60,178 bases of DNA from CAYWWY01 sp964580185 (GTDB lineage: Bacteria > Thermotogota > Thermotogae > MWEM01), in NCBI GenBank assembly GCA_964580185.1, contig CAZOJQ010000013.1, forward strand, positions 1 through 60,178. Reading direction: 5' to 3'. The notes under the pieces were generated by a model. That model was not told the DNA's origin. It ran no database searches and was given only the letters and a program-made list of their open reading frames with translations. Positions 44,259 to 53,623 of the stretch are shown here, piece after piece. The position numbers and the translations under genes are program-made. Numbering within the stretch: position 1 is the first letter of the stretch; each line of letters starts with the position of its first letter.

Positions 44259-45152
44259 TCACATCTCTCTCAATTTGGGATTGAAGATCTCATCCAATCC
44301 GGTATTAAGAAAGTACAGCGCGCTTACGATCAAAGTGATCGCAAGACCCGGGGGCACAAACCACCACCACATTCTTAGCTGGATCGCACTCCATAAGTTG
44401 GCGTATTGCATCATCAGACCCAGTGAAATTCCAAGTGTAGGGCCAAGTCCCATGAAATCCAGAGCTACTGCAGCCAGAATCGCCCCACCAAACTGGATGA
44501 TGAAAACCATGAAGACATACGACATCATGTTAGGGGCAATCTCTTCCAGGATGATCCGTGGGGTCTTGCATCCGCTGATTCTTGACAACGCGACGAATTC
44601 TCGTTGTTTTAGGGAAAAAGTCTGCGCCCGTACAGCCCTAGCTGTCCATGGCCAGGCGGTCAATCCGATGATAACCGATTGAATCCCCACTCCCCGATAG
44701 GGAAGATACGCGGCGATGATGATCAATAGAGCAACCGAAGGAATCACCATTAGAATATTGGTCAGCATCATCAAGATCTCATCGAGCCAACCCCCTTTGT
44801 ACCCTGCGAAAAAGCCGATTATCAGTCCAACGAGCGTTGCCAACCCTCCGCCAAAAAACCCAACGGCAAAGGAGGAACCAAGACCATGCACGAACTGGGA
44901 AAAAATATCCTGCCCAAAGGTCGATGTTCCCATCCAGAACTCCGTGCTGGGCGGCCGATATCCCGGACCGGCATAATCCAAAGGATCATGTTGGGAAATC
45001 AAAGGCCCAACCAAGGCAAGGATTCCAAAAAAAGCCAGGATGAAAATTCCGATCCGGAATTTGATGTTTCGAAGCGCAAAAAACAAAATCTCATTCTTCT
45101 TCTTTTCTGCTTGCTTCGCATGACCTTTTTTCATCGGGCCGCTCGTTTTCAT
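44259..45152 (-). CDS. Opp/Dpp-type permease, DppC-like
   Basis: 297 residues, about six membrane helices. The conserved DppC entry (LVGPLISQHDPLDY...STEFWMGTSTFGQDIFSQF) and the coupling loop (ISGCKTPRIILEEIAPN) are clear. It overlaps the DppB-like gene by four bases. Second channel subunit of the beta-glucoside importer. Confidence 0.88.
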   Translation of the reverse strand: MKTSGPMKKGHAKQAEKKKNEILFFALRNIKFRIGIFILAFFGILALVGPLISQHDPLDYAGPGYRPPSTEFWMGTSTFGQDIFSQFVHGLGSSFAVGFFGGGLATLVGLIIGFFAGYKGGWLDEILMMLTNILMVIPSVALLIIIAAYLPYRGVGIQSVIIGLTAWPWTARAVRAQTFSLKQREFVALSRISGCKTPRIILEEIAPNMMSYVFMVFIIQFGGAILAAVALDFMGLGPTLGISLGLMMQYANLWSAIQLRMWWWFVPPGLAITLIVSALYFLNTGLDEIFNPKLREM

Positions 45153-46189
45153 GTCTTTTCTCCTCCCATCGACAACCGTACTCTGGGATCAATCAATACG
45201 TAAACAATATCGATGAAGAAGTTGGCCAGCAAAACGCCAATCACAACAAAAAGAAAACACCCCTGGATCAGAAAGTAATCTCTTCTCTTGATGGCCTCAA
45301 AAAGGAGGTTTCCGATCCCAGGGTATGAAAAGACTATTTCTGTGGTAAGAGCCCCTGTAACAATCACACCCAGTTGAACTGCCAAACCCGTAACCTGAGG
45401 AAGGATCGCGTTTTTGTAGGCATATTTGCGGATGAGTTTGCTGGGTGCCCCCATGGTTTCCATAAATCGCGAGTAATCGGCTTCCAACTCATAGATGATC
45501 ATGTTCCTCATCCCAATCGCCCAACCACCCAATTGAACAATGAAGAGCGATAAGAAAGGCAGAACCCAATGACGAAGGTAACTGAGCACAAAGGTTGACG
45601 TCCATTCGCGCCGGACCTGATAACTGTATGCGCCGGCGATCGGAAAGATGTTCAAAACAACCCCTAATGACCATGAAAGAAGGATCCCCAACCATAAGTA
45701 GGGCGTTGCGGTCAACACATACCAAATTGGCAAAACCCAATTGTCCATCTTCTTCTTTCTTGCGGCGAAAGCTCCGAACTTGTTCCCCACGATCCAACTC
45801 AGAAGAATGGCCGGAATCGTGATCAGCAAAGAAAAAGGAAGAGCGTCCGTAATGATCTGCGTTACCGGCTTGGGGAAATGGGTAATGCTTATACCCAAGT
45901 CTCCTACAAACATGGATCTCCAAAAGGAAAAATACTGCTCATACCAGGGTTTGTCAAGTCCGAAGGATTGTTCAAGAAAGGTATGGACCCGTTGGATCTG
46001 TTGGGGTTGGGTTGCCAAACGGCTGAGTAGCGCAAGAATGGGATCCCCTGGCATCATTCGCGGCAGTATCCAATTCAGGGTAATGGCGAAAAAAAGAGTC
46101 AACAAATATATGGCCACTTTGCGTCTCAGATATCTTCCCACTGAGAAAGACCTCCCATCGAAAGCGATCTCGTTGAAAAAGGCAGACAC
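45149..46189 (-). CDS. Opp/Dpp-type permease, DppB-like
   Basis: 346 residues. Six helices with the N-terminal AITLNWILPRMMPGDPI motif of DppB-type permeases and the coupling loop segment FMETMGAPSKLIRKYAYKNAILP. It starts with GTG at 46189, which sits inside a stem-loop (46187-46210). First channel subunit of the importer. Confidence 0.87.
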   Translation of the reverse strand: MSAFFNEIAFDGRSFSVGRYLRRKVAIYLLTLFFAITLNWILPRMMPGDPILALLSRLATQPQQIQRVHTFLEQSFGLDKPWYEQYFSFWRSMFVGDLGISITHFPKPVTQIITDALPFSLLITIPAILLSWIVGNKFGAFAARKKKMDNWVLPIWYVLTATPYLWLGILLSWSLGVVLNIFPIAGAYSYQVRREWTSTFVLSYLRHWVLPFLSLFIVQLGGWAIGMRNMIIYELEADYSRFMETMGAPSKLIRKYAYKNAILPQVTGLAVQLGVIVTGALTTEIVFSYPGIGNLLFEAIKRRDYFLIQGCFLFVVIGVLLANFFIDIVYVLIDPRVRLSMGGEKT

Positions 46190-46210
46190 GCCCTACGCCA
46201 AATGGGCGTG
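46187..46210 (-). promoter_or_regulatory. Stem-loop enclosing the DppB-like start codon
   Basis: CACGCCC-N10-GGGCGTG, perfect 7-bp arms, between the binding-protein stop and the permease. The GTG start (46187-46189) is part of the stem, so folding would limit permease translation relative to the binding protein. Confidence 0.5.
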
Positions 46211-46228
46211 CCTGCGGAAATCACGATT

Positions 46229-47917
46229 CTATTGTTTTGGGTAGATCTTCGTGAGCATCTGAAGCCCACCGAGCTGCCAGGTTCCTGCCCAGGTCGTTGG
46301 GTAGGATTTGTTTTCGTTCATTTCTCCTGGCCAATTCTGCCATACATTAGTGTTGGCCTGGAACCACATACCATTATACCACAACGGAATTGCGGGCATC
46401 TGAGTGAGGAACAGTTCCTGAATCTGGGCCATGATCTTTCTCCCCTGCTCCAAATCATCCATCTTGATCTCGTTAAACTGGTCAATCAGATTGGGGATGT
46501 CGTCTTTCATGTATCTTTGGAAGTTTCCGCTGGTTGCGCGATCGTCGAAAATGTCATGGAAAAGCCAATTGTAGAGGGTCCAGGGAGTGGACGAGAGTCG
46601 GGAGTTGAAGTTATTGATGGCAAGATCATAGTTTCCTGTCGACAATTGTTCGAAATACCCGGCGTAATCTGGGAATCGCGCTTCGGCGTCAATACCAACC
46701 GCCCGAAGGTTGATGGCAATGATCCGGATCGATTCCATCCAGTCTGTCCATCCAAATGGGACGATGATTTCGAGTTTGAAGGGTTTACCATCTGGCGTTA
46801 CGCGCATACCGCCTGCCGCAACGCGATATCCCGCGTCGTCCAGAAGTTTCTTCGCGATGGCGGGATTGTATGAGAATCCAAAAGCTTCGGCGACTTCTTC
46901 GATGTAATACTTCATCCACCCTTCACTGGGAAGGAATCCCATGGTATTGGATGGAAGAACCATTCCTTCGAACACACGGCGACAAATCTCTTCGGAATTG
47001 ATGGCAAACGCAATGGCCCTTCTGAGAATGGGATCATCGAGAGGAGCCTTGGTGTTGTTTGCAAAGAGAAAGGCAGTATTATCCGAAAGCATGTATGGCT
47101 CGCCATCATACCATGTGTGGATATCGTATGGCCCTTTGATTGCGGGAATCCCGGGAAGGAAGAAATTGCTGACATCCAGTTCTTCCCCTTTCATAATCAT
47201 TCCCAACATTACGTTGTTGCTCAACGCGCGGATGTATACGACTCTCTTTGGGGCGACTTCCATCCCCAAATGCGTTTTGGCCCACCAATTCTCATTTCTC
47301 AGATAGACCATACGATCGAGATCGTACGTCTCAAATAGATACGCTCCGCTGCCGATCACATTCCCTTCGTTGCTTGCCGCGAGAACTTGCGTTTCTGTAA
47401 GGTTTTCCCACAGGTGTTTGGGAAGAACGGGGATTTGGTAGAGTTGCCACGACCATTCGTGATATCGAGGGTTGGTAAAGGTGAAATAAACGGTGAGGGG
47501 ATCAACTGCGACGACGGACTCGAATTGCTCCCATAGGCTCCGGAAATGAACGCTGGGGAACTTTCCGGGAAGATTGAAGGTAAAAACAACGTCGTCCGCA
47601 GTCATGGGTTTTCCATCGCTCCACTGGATGCCGTCGCGTAATTTCAAGCGATAGACATGGTCGCTTACCCATTCCCCTTCTTGGGCAAGCCAAGGAGATA
47701 AGTTGTCGGTAATTGGATCATAGGTAAACAAGGTCTCATAGATTAGTCCAATCGTGCCCGATACAGCCCCCCACGGTTGCATCGGATTCCAATTGGAAGG
47801 CGGTTCCCATAGTCCCCCACCCGCATACAACGTTTCGTGTCGCTCATACCTTTGCGCGAAAGAGGATACGGCGAGTACCATAACCAGGATTAGACACAAT
47901 ACAATTCCTTTTTTCAT
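46229..47917 (-). CDS. Family-5 ABC solute-binding protein, probable oligosaccharide (cellobiose-type)
   Basis: 562 residues from the ATG at 47917 (AGGAGG upstream), with a signal peptide (MKKGIVLCLILVMVLAVSSF). The mature part is a family-5 binding protein: NPMQPWGAVSGTIGLIYETLF, LRDGIQWSDGKPMTADDVVFTF, and IGSGAYLFETYDLDRMVYLRN. Known relatives in Thermotogota bind beta-glucan oligosaccharides. GH1 and LacI genes in the same operon support that. First gene of a seven-gene operon. Confidence 0.88.
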   Translation of the reverse strand: MKKGIVLCLILVMVLAVSSFAQRYERHETLYAGGGLWEPPSNWNPMQPWGAVSGTIGLIYETLFTYDPITDNLSPWLAQEGEWVSDHVYRLKLRDGIQWSDGKPMTADDVVFTFNLPGKFPSVHFRSLWEQFESVVAVDPLTVYFTFTNPRYHEWSWQLYQIPVLPKHLWENLTETQVLAASNEGNVIGSGAYLFETYDLDRMVYLRNENWWAKTHLGMEVAPKRVVYIRALSNNVMLGMIMKGEELDVSNFFLPGIPAIKGPYDIHTWYDGEPYMLSDNTAFLFANNTKAPLDDPILRRAIAFAINSEEICRRVFEGMVLPSNTMGFLPSEGWMKYYIEEVAEAFGFSYNPAIAKKLLDDAGYRVAAGGMRVTPDGKPFKLEIIVPFGWTDWMESIRIIAINLRAVGIDAEARFPDYAGYFEQLSTGNYDLAINNFNSRLSSTPWTLYNWLFHDIFDDRATSGNFQRYMKDDIPNLIDQFNEIKMDDLEQGRKIMAQIQELFLTQMPAIPLWYNGMWFQANTNVWQNWPGEMNENKSYPTTWAGTWQLGGLQMLTKIYPKQ

Positions 47918-47961
47918 TGCATTTACACCTCCTATAATCATGGATATTTGGTACAAAGGTA

Positions 47962-47999
47962 ATAATACAATGAAACAATTTACATGTCAAATGTAAATT
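47962..47999 (-). promoter_or_regulatory. Promoter of the beta-glucoside operon with a palindromic operator
   Basis: On the minus strand TTGACA (47985-47990) and TATTAT (47962-47967) are 17 bases apart. A perfect palindrome, AATTTACAT-GTCAA-ATGTAAATT (47977-47999), covers the -35 box. A repressor bound here would block RNA polymerase. The LacI protein of the operon is the best candidate, although the site lacks the central CG common in LacI operators; the ROK regulator further along is an alternative. Confidence 0.8.
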
Positions 48000-48351
48000 C
48001 TCATGAATCACCTCTCTATACTTTCCGGTCCATGGAAAACCTGAATTATTCTTCCACTAGTCAATGAAATCTTCCATTTCCGGTATACACGATTTGTAGA
48101 TATTCCGTTGCTTGTGTGTGAATGAACTGCGAAAGAGCGCATTCCCCGCAGTGATCCCGGCTTATGGTTTGAGAAGGATTCCGTTCAAAAAGGGCGTTTG
48201 ATCGAGTTAATGGAAGAGGGGTTGGATGGGAAAGCAGCAAACAATCTTCATGAATAGGGGAGTCGTAGTAAGGGGAGAAGAAGGATTACCGGGGATTGTC
48301 TGTAGCACGCGCGGTACCGAAAGAGAAGTGATCGGTTTTCACGGATTGGGA
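48000..48351. other. Intergenic region with a possible gene remnant
   Basis: No complete gene. On the plus strand around 48178-48252 one frame reads DSVQKGRLIELMEEGLDGKA, ANNLHE and then stops; the string looks protein-like but has no start, and I cannot assign it. No terminator hairpin was recognised after xylB. Confidence 0.25.
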
Positions 48352-49839
48352 TCAGGGTTTTCGCGCTGTTTCATGATATTCGGCGAAACGTTGAAACCGA
48401 TCTTTCAGATCTTTGTATAACTCCTGATACTGATGAAATTGCTGGGTGTATTGCTCCATATGCTCCGGTATGGGGTCGAATTCTTCTCGAACTGATACCC
48501 AACGTAGAACCTGAGTTAAAGTGAGTCCGGTTCCCAAAGCGGCGAGCATGGCTGCTCCGAATGCGCCCCCTTCGTCCATGGAAGGCACTTGGATCGGGAT
48601 TTGAAAGGCATCGGCAATCATCTGGCACCACACGCGATTTTTTGCTCCTCCCCCAACGATTCTCATGCTTTCGATCGAAGTATGAGTCTGAATCCGTTCA
48701 AAGCTTTCTCTCAACCCGAAAGTGACGCCTTCGATCACCGAACGGAGAAGATCGGCCCGATTCGTAATTGTTGAGATTCCAAAAAAGACACCGCGCGCAT
48801 TCGGATCTCGATGGGGCGTTCTTTCGCCTTGCAGATAAGGCAGAAACAGCAATCCATTACTGCCGATCGGACTTTCAACCATCATCGTTTCGATTTGCGA
48901 CCAGGAACAATCCTTCATGCACTGGTTGCGAAACCAGTTCAGTGATTGAGCCGCAGAAAGCATAACGCCCATATAATAGGCAGTGCCACCAACTACATGG
49001 CGGAAATAATGGATTTTTCCTTCAGCATCGGGTTCGGTCTGATGGGTCAATGCCAAAACGGTTCCTGAAGTACCCAAACTGACCATCCCTTCGCCAATTC
49101 GAGCCAACCCGATTCCCAAAGCCGCGCAAGCGTTGTCCGCGCCTCCGGATACAACTTGGACATTTTTCCATCCCAATTCCTTGGCTAGCTTCGGATCCAG
49201 TTCCCCACGGACGGTTGAAGAACCCGATATCGGAGGAAGGATCGATCGTTCAATACCTAAAGGCTCCAGGATGTCCGAAGCCCATCTTTGCTGCATGACA
49301 TCAAAACAAGCCGTTCCAGAAGCGTCGGATGGCTCAATCCCAAAGGAACCGGTCAAACTGTATACCAAATAATCTTTGGGAAGCATAATCCGATGGATTC
49401 GCGTATAACAATCGGGCTCTTCATCCCTCATCCAAAGAAGTTTTGGAAGGGTAAACCCTTCCAAAATCGGGTTTCCGATCTGACGGATTACCGGTTGTTC
49501 TCCTCCTAAGACAGCCGTTGCCTCTTTGCATTGTTTGGTCGTCCTTTGATCGCACCAAAGAATGGCCGGACGGATGACTCGATCCGCTTCGTCGATTGCA
49601 ACCAATGAATGCATCTGTCCAGAGAAACCCATGGCTTGAATGCTATGGGATTGGCTCACCCTTCGCATCAGTTCGAGAACGCCCGTTTTCCAAATTTCCG
49701 GGTTCTGTTGCGCCCAAGCGGGTTTCGGAACCTCCATCTGAAGAGGAACGGATTCCGTTTGCAGAACCGTTCCCAATTCATCGATTACGATTGCTTTGAT
49801 CCCGGTGGTCCCGATATCGATGCCTAAGTATTTGGTCAT
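48352..49839 (-). CDS. xylB: Xylulokinase
   Basis: 495 residues, FGGY carbohydrate kinase. N-terminal ATPase fold: LGIDIGTTGIKAIVIDELG; GFSGQMHSLVAID with the catalytic-region residues; GGADNACAALGIG; and GGGAKNRVWCQM in the C-terminal domain. Length matches the family. It phosphorylates D-xylulose made by the xylose isomerase upstream. Thirteen bases separate it from the ROK regulator gene. Confidence 0.9.
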   Translation of the reverse strand: MTKYLGIDIGTTGIKAIVIDELGTVLQTESVPLQMEVPKPAWAQQNPEIWKTGVLELMRRVSQSHSIQAMGFSGQMHSLVAIDEADRVIRPAILWCDQRTTKQCKEATAVLGGEQPVIRQIGNPILEGFTLPKLLWMRDEEPDCYTRIHRIMLPKDYLVYSLTGSFGIEPSDASGTACFDVMQQRWASDILEPLGIERSILPPISGSSTVRGELDPKLAKELGWKNVQVVSGGADNACAALGIGLARIGEGMVSLGTSGTVLALTHQTEPDAEGKIHYFRHVVGGTAYYMGVMLSAAQSLNWFRNQCMKDCSWSQIETMMVESPIGSNGLLFLPYLQGERTPHRDPNARGVFFGISTITNRADLLRSVIEGVTFGLRESFERIQTHTSIESMRIVGGGAKNRVWCQMIADAFQIPIQVPSMDEGGAFGAAMLAALGTGLTLTQVLRWVSVREEFDPIPEHMEQYTQQFHQYQELYKDLKDRFQRFAEYHETARKP

Positions 49840-49852
49840 TTTCTCCGGCCTT

Positions 49853-51055
49853 TCATTGAAATCGCTCGTTGGTGTATGCGTTCATTGCCTGTAACGTGCA
49901 CCCGCGAGAGCAAGCGCTGAGTATGTCTAAACTGGCTTTCAACACTTTTAGATCCTTTGCCGCTGGTTTCAACGCGCACGACTTTACCTGTTGCTCAATC
50001 TGTTGCACGCAAGAATCCGGAAGCTTGTCGCCCATTCCGCCTAGCATGACAAAATTGGGGTTTAAAATGTTGCAGAGGTTTACAATCCCCGTGGAAAGGT
50101 CTCGGGCCATTTGGTCAAGCACCTTTTGCCCAAATGGGTCTTTCTGCGCGCGTTCGATCATTTCCACAAATTTCTCAAACAAGTTCATCTCTTGGGGAAG
50201 CGGACCGGACAATTGCTCATATGTCTGAACGGTATAGCTTACAGAGATGGTTTCTTCCCAACAACCCCGATTCAAGCAATAGCATGGGGGACCCTGTGTG
50301 TTGATGCTCATGTGTCCCACTTCACCTGCCGAGAACGAAGAACCCCGGTAAAGCTGCCCATCGATCATTAAAGCGCCTCCGACCCCTTCGGAGATAAAAA
50401 TATACAGCCCTTCGGAAAACTCTTTGATGGAGGGGTTGTGGTTGATCTCCGACGTTAGAGCCAGTTGGGCCTCGTTGGCCAGAAGAATGGGCAAATCCCA
50501 TGATGGATCCTTCTGAACGAAGAACTGAAGAAGATCCACTTCTTCCCAATGGAGATGGGGAATATTTACCATGACCTGCCTGTTTTGATCCGCCATCCCC
50601 GGTAGGGAAACGGAAAAACTGGTGATCGGGCGGTTTTTCATTTCAAGGCGGGTTTGGTGAACTTTCTGATACACCGTATCCAAAAAACCGTCTACTTTCG
50701 GATCGGTGGGAAATCGCTCCAAGATATCAAAAGAATTGTCCAAATACCCCAAACCAAGGATGCACTGTTGTGTTCCAAATACCAAGTTGATCGAAATGGC
50801 CGCTTCCTTGACCACCTTCAATGAGATCGATTTTCGGCCGGGTTTTGAGGATTCGGTTGCTCCTTCTTCCTGTACCAACCCTTCCGATAGCAAAGAGAAG
50901 ATTATGTTGGTGATGGTGCTCGGATCCAAACCGGTAAGCCGGGAAAGAACCCTACGGGTAATCCCGGGGTTCAAGCGGATGAGATTGAGAATCAGCAATC
51001 GATTGCTTCTCCCCATTTTGGGCGCATTGATCTTCTTAGTCCGATACGGCATCAT
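49853..51055 (-). CDS. xylR: ROK-family regulator, XylR-like
   Basis: 400 residues. An N-terminal winged helix (about 15-70: LNPGITRRVLSRLTGLDPST) precedes a ROK kinase-like domain with FISEGVGGALMIDGQLY and the zinc site GHMSI...CYCLNRGCWEE. It resembles XylR repressors of xylose genes, and it lies between xylA and xylB. The gene symbol follows context and type; the ligand is presumably D-xylose. Confidence 0.85.
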   Translation of the reverse strand: MMPYRTKKINAPKMGRSNRLLILNLIRLNPGITRRVLSRLTGLDPSTITNIIFSLLSEGLVQEEGATESSKPGRKSISLKVVKEAAISINLVFGTQQCILGLGYLDNSFDILERFPTDPKVDGFLDTVYQKVHQTRLEMKNRPITSFSVSLPGMADQNRQVMVNIPHLHWEEVDLLQFFVQKDPSWDLPILLANEAQLALTSEINHNPSIKEFSEGLYIFISEGVGGALMIDGQLYRGSSFSAGEVGHMSINTQGPPCYCLNRGCWEETISVSYTVQTYEQLSGPLPQEMNLFEKFVEMIERAQKDPFGQKVLDQMARDLSTGIVNLCNILNPNFVMLGGMGDKLPDSCVQQIEQQVKSCALKPAAKDLKVLKASLDILSACSRGCTLQAMNAYTNERFQ

Positions 51056-51202
51056 CCCACCTCAATCGTATCCCTCCGATCGTCGCATTACATGATTCTT
51101 TCCGGATCATTGATTCTCCATTGATCCGGGAAATCCTTGATCGAACCTTCCCTCTTGTATCTGATTCTGATTCAACCCTTCTCGAATCCGGGGTCTGGTG
51201 GA

Positions 51203-52519
51203 TTATTCCGAAAGATAATCATTGAGCAGGTGTTCCAAATGTTCCTGTTTTCCCGATCCTTTCGCGCATACCGGTTGGTCCATCATCCTTTCCTCAAGGG
51301 TTTTCATAGTATGCCGGTTTTCGAGGATCGACCTTCCGAGGTCGGTTTTCCATGATTCGTACCGTTTGTCGAGAACCAATTCAAATCGACCTTCCCGAAG
51401 AATCCGGTCCGCGATTTTCAATCCCTGAGCAAATGCGTCCATCCCAGCGATATGCCCAATAAAGATGTCTTCCAGATCGATCGATTGGCGACGCAAATGG
51501 GCGTCAAAATTCAATCCCCCAGAATGCAATCCGCCGTTTTTCAGAATCTCGATCATCGCAAAAGTCGTATCATACAGGTTCGTGGGGAAATGATCGGTAT
51601 CCCATCCCAGGAGCAGATCACCCATGTTGGCGTCTACACTCCCCAGTTTTTCAAAAATCCGCGCGTACATCAGTTCGTGTTGAAAGCTATGACCAGCCAG
51701 AGTGGCGTGATTCGCTTCTATGTTGAATTTGAAGTGTTCATCCAACCCGAAGGTTTTAAGAAAAGCCATCCCATGAGCCACATCAAAATCATATTGATGC
51801 TTGGTTGGTTCTTTGGGTTTGGGTTCGATCAGGAACTGTCCCGTAAATCCGATCTCATGGGCATAATCCACTGCCATGGAAAGAAAACGGGCCATATTCT
51901 TGAGCTGGAAATCCATTCGGGTATTCAGAAGGGTCTCGTATCCTTCCCGTCCACCCCAAAAGACAAAGTTTTCTCCTTGAAGCTCTTTCGTTATCTCCAA
52001 CATCTTTTTCACCTGAACGGCCGCATATGCGAAGACTTCCGCGGAGCACGAAGTCGCGCCGCCATGGAGATACCGCGGATGGTGAAAGAGGTTGGCAGTC
52101 CCCCACAAGAGCTTGACTCCCGTAGACTTCATAAGGGGCTGGATATAACCGACAATTTGATCCAATCTCCGGTTGGATTCTCGAATGGTCTCCGCTTGCT
52201 CGATCAAATCTCGGTCATGAGTGCAAAAATACTCCACCCCAAGTTTTGAAAAAAACTCGAATGCGGCATCTGCCTTTGCTTTTGCGCCATCCAAGGGATC
52301 AGAAAACCGGTTCCACGGTCGGTCCCATGCTTCCGAACCGAACATGTCGTCGCCCTGAGCGCAAAACGTGTGCCAGTAAGCGACAGAAAACCGCAAATGC
52401 TCTTTCATCGGTTTTCCCCCGATCATAGCCTGTGGATCATAATGATGGAACGCAAGGGGGTTCTGGGAGCGTTTCCCCTCATACGGAATGGACGATATAG
52501 CCGGAAAATAGGATTGCAT
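51203..52519 (-). CDS. xylA: Xylose isomerase
   Basis: 438 residues from the ATG at 52519. Typical class II xylose isomerase: WHTFCAQGDDMFG, FCTHDRDLIEQ with the catalytic His, FWGGREGYETLLNT with metal Glu, IEPKPKEPTKHQYD, NIEANHATLAGH, and DANMGDLLLGWDTD with metal Asp residues. Converts D-xylose to D-xylulose. It is preceded by a stem-loop after the binding-protein gene. Confidence 0.93.
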   Translation of the reverse strand: MQSYFPAISSIPYEGKRSQNPLAFHHYDPQAMIGGKPMKEHLRFSVAYWHTFCAQGDDMFGSEAWDRPWNRFSDPLDGAKAKADAAFEFFSKLGVEYFCTHDRDLIEQAETIRESNRRLDQIVGYIQPLMKSTGVKLLWGTANLFHHPRYLHGGATSCSAEVFAYAAVQVKKMLEITKELQGENFVFWGGREGYETLLNTRMDFQLKNMARFLSMAVDYAHEIGFTGQFLIEPKPKEPTKHQYDFDVAHGMAFLKTFGLDEHFKFNIEANHATLAGHSFQHELMYARIFEKLGSVDANMGDLLLGWDTDHFPTNLYDTTFAMIEILKNGGLHSGGLNFDAHLRRQSIDLEDIFIGHIAGMDAFAQGLKIADRILREGRFELVLDKRYESWKTDLGRSILENRHTMKTLEERMMDQPVCAKGSGKQEHLEHLLNDYLSE

Positions 52520-52577
52520 GATGTTCTCATCTCCTCTGGTTGGACTCGTTCTGTGGTTCGGGCACTGCATAAAGGAA

Positions 52578-52609
52578 AAGAGGGTATATCCCAAAAGATA
52601 TACCCTCTT
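52578..52609 (-). terminator. Stem-loop between binding-protein gene and xylA
   Basis: A perfect 13-bp stem (AAGAGGGTATATC / GATATACCCTCTT, 6-base loop) is followed on the minus strand by TTCC and TTT. It is probably a partial terminator or 3' stabiliser that leaves more binding-protein mRNA than xylA mRNA. Confidence 0.6.
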
Positions 52610-52618
52610 GTTCCGGTC

Positions 52619-53584
52619 TTAATAGATGGAATCAGGGGTGTAATAGTCTGCTGCGTTCTCCTGCGTGACAAGTTCGGCGGCCAGGATGATCCGGGAAGGA
52701 ATTTGCCGTTGATAGAACCCATTGAGGGGTTCGTGTCGAAGAGCCATAACGGCCATGCTGATTCCCGTAGCGATCATCGAAGGAGGATAGGTCACATTTG
52801 CGCGCACGAGGGGGTCTCCGTCCATGATCATCTTGATGATATCTTTGGACCCTGCGCCACCAAGGAAGAGTTTAATATCTCTCCGGCCTGATTCACGATA
52901 GGCCTGAAGCACTCCTTTGAGCACATCGTCATCCTGCGCCCATACGGCATCGATCTCTCGATATCTCTGGAGATAGTTTTCCATGATCTCCAAACCCCTC
53001 TGGGTGGACCAATATGCGGGCTGGGAGTCCAGAATTTCAATTCCGGGGTAGTTTTCCATAACTGCCATGAAGGCTTCCACTCGTTCAGTATTGATTACGG
53101 TCGGAATGCCTTCCAAAACCACGATTTTTCCTTGGCCGCCCATCTCTTTGGCCATCCATTCCGCAGATACCCGTCCCAAACCGGGATTATCCCCTGCCAC
53201 ATAGATATGTTCTACCGGTTTGACAAGTCCGCGGTCCACAGAGACGATCAGAATCCCGCTGTTATACGCTTGCTCCACAATCGGGGTCAACGATGCCGAA
53301 TCATGAGCCAAGATGACAAGAGCATCGATTCCGCGAACCATGAGGTCTTCAACATCTCCGACTTGAGATGCGGGCGAGTCGGCGGTTGTCAGATAAAAGC
53401 GAACATTGGGATCCTTTGCTTGCCAGTCTTTAATCGCCTGTTGCGCCCACCATACAACGCCACCGGTCCATCCGTGGTCTGCGGTTGGAATTGCAACGCC
53501 GATCCTGATTAAGTCTGCCGCAAACAAAGAACCGGCTAACGCCACTACCATTACCACTGCTACGATGAATGCCATGCGTTTCAT
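52619..53584 (-). CDS. Periplasmic sugar-binding protein, XylF/RbsB type
   Basis: 321 residues from the ATG at 53584, eight bases after GGAGG. A signal peptide (MKRMAFIVAVVMVVALAGSL) is followed by the PBP type-1 fold: IGVAIPTADHGWTGGVVWWA, ALVILAHDSASLTPIVEQA, VSVDRGL, and AVWAQDDDVLKGVLQAY. Xylose or a related pentose is inferred from the neighbouring xylose genes. Confidence 0.87.
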   Translation of the reverse strand: MKRMAFIVAVVMVVALAGSLFAADLIRIGVAIPTADHGWTGGVVWWAQQAIKDWQAKDPNVRFYLTTADSPASQVGDVEDLMVRGIDALVILAHDSASLTPIVEQAYNSGILIVSVDRGLVKPVEHIYVAGDNPGLGRVSAEWMAKEMGGQGKIVVLEGIPTVINTERVEAFMAVMENYPGIEILDSQPAYWSTQRGLEIMENYLQRYREIDAVWAQDDDVLKGVLQAYRESGRRDIKLFLGGAGSKDIIKMIMDGDPLVRANVTYPPSMIATGISMAVMALRHEPLNGFYQRQIPSRIILAAELVTQENAADYYTPDSIY

Positions 53585-53623
53585 TGCAAACACCTCCTTG
53601 GATTCATTCCCTTTCGGGATATG

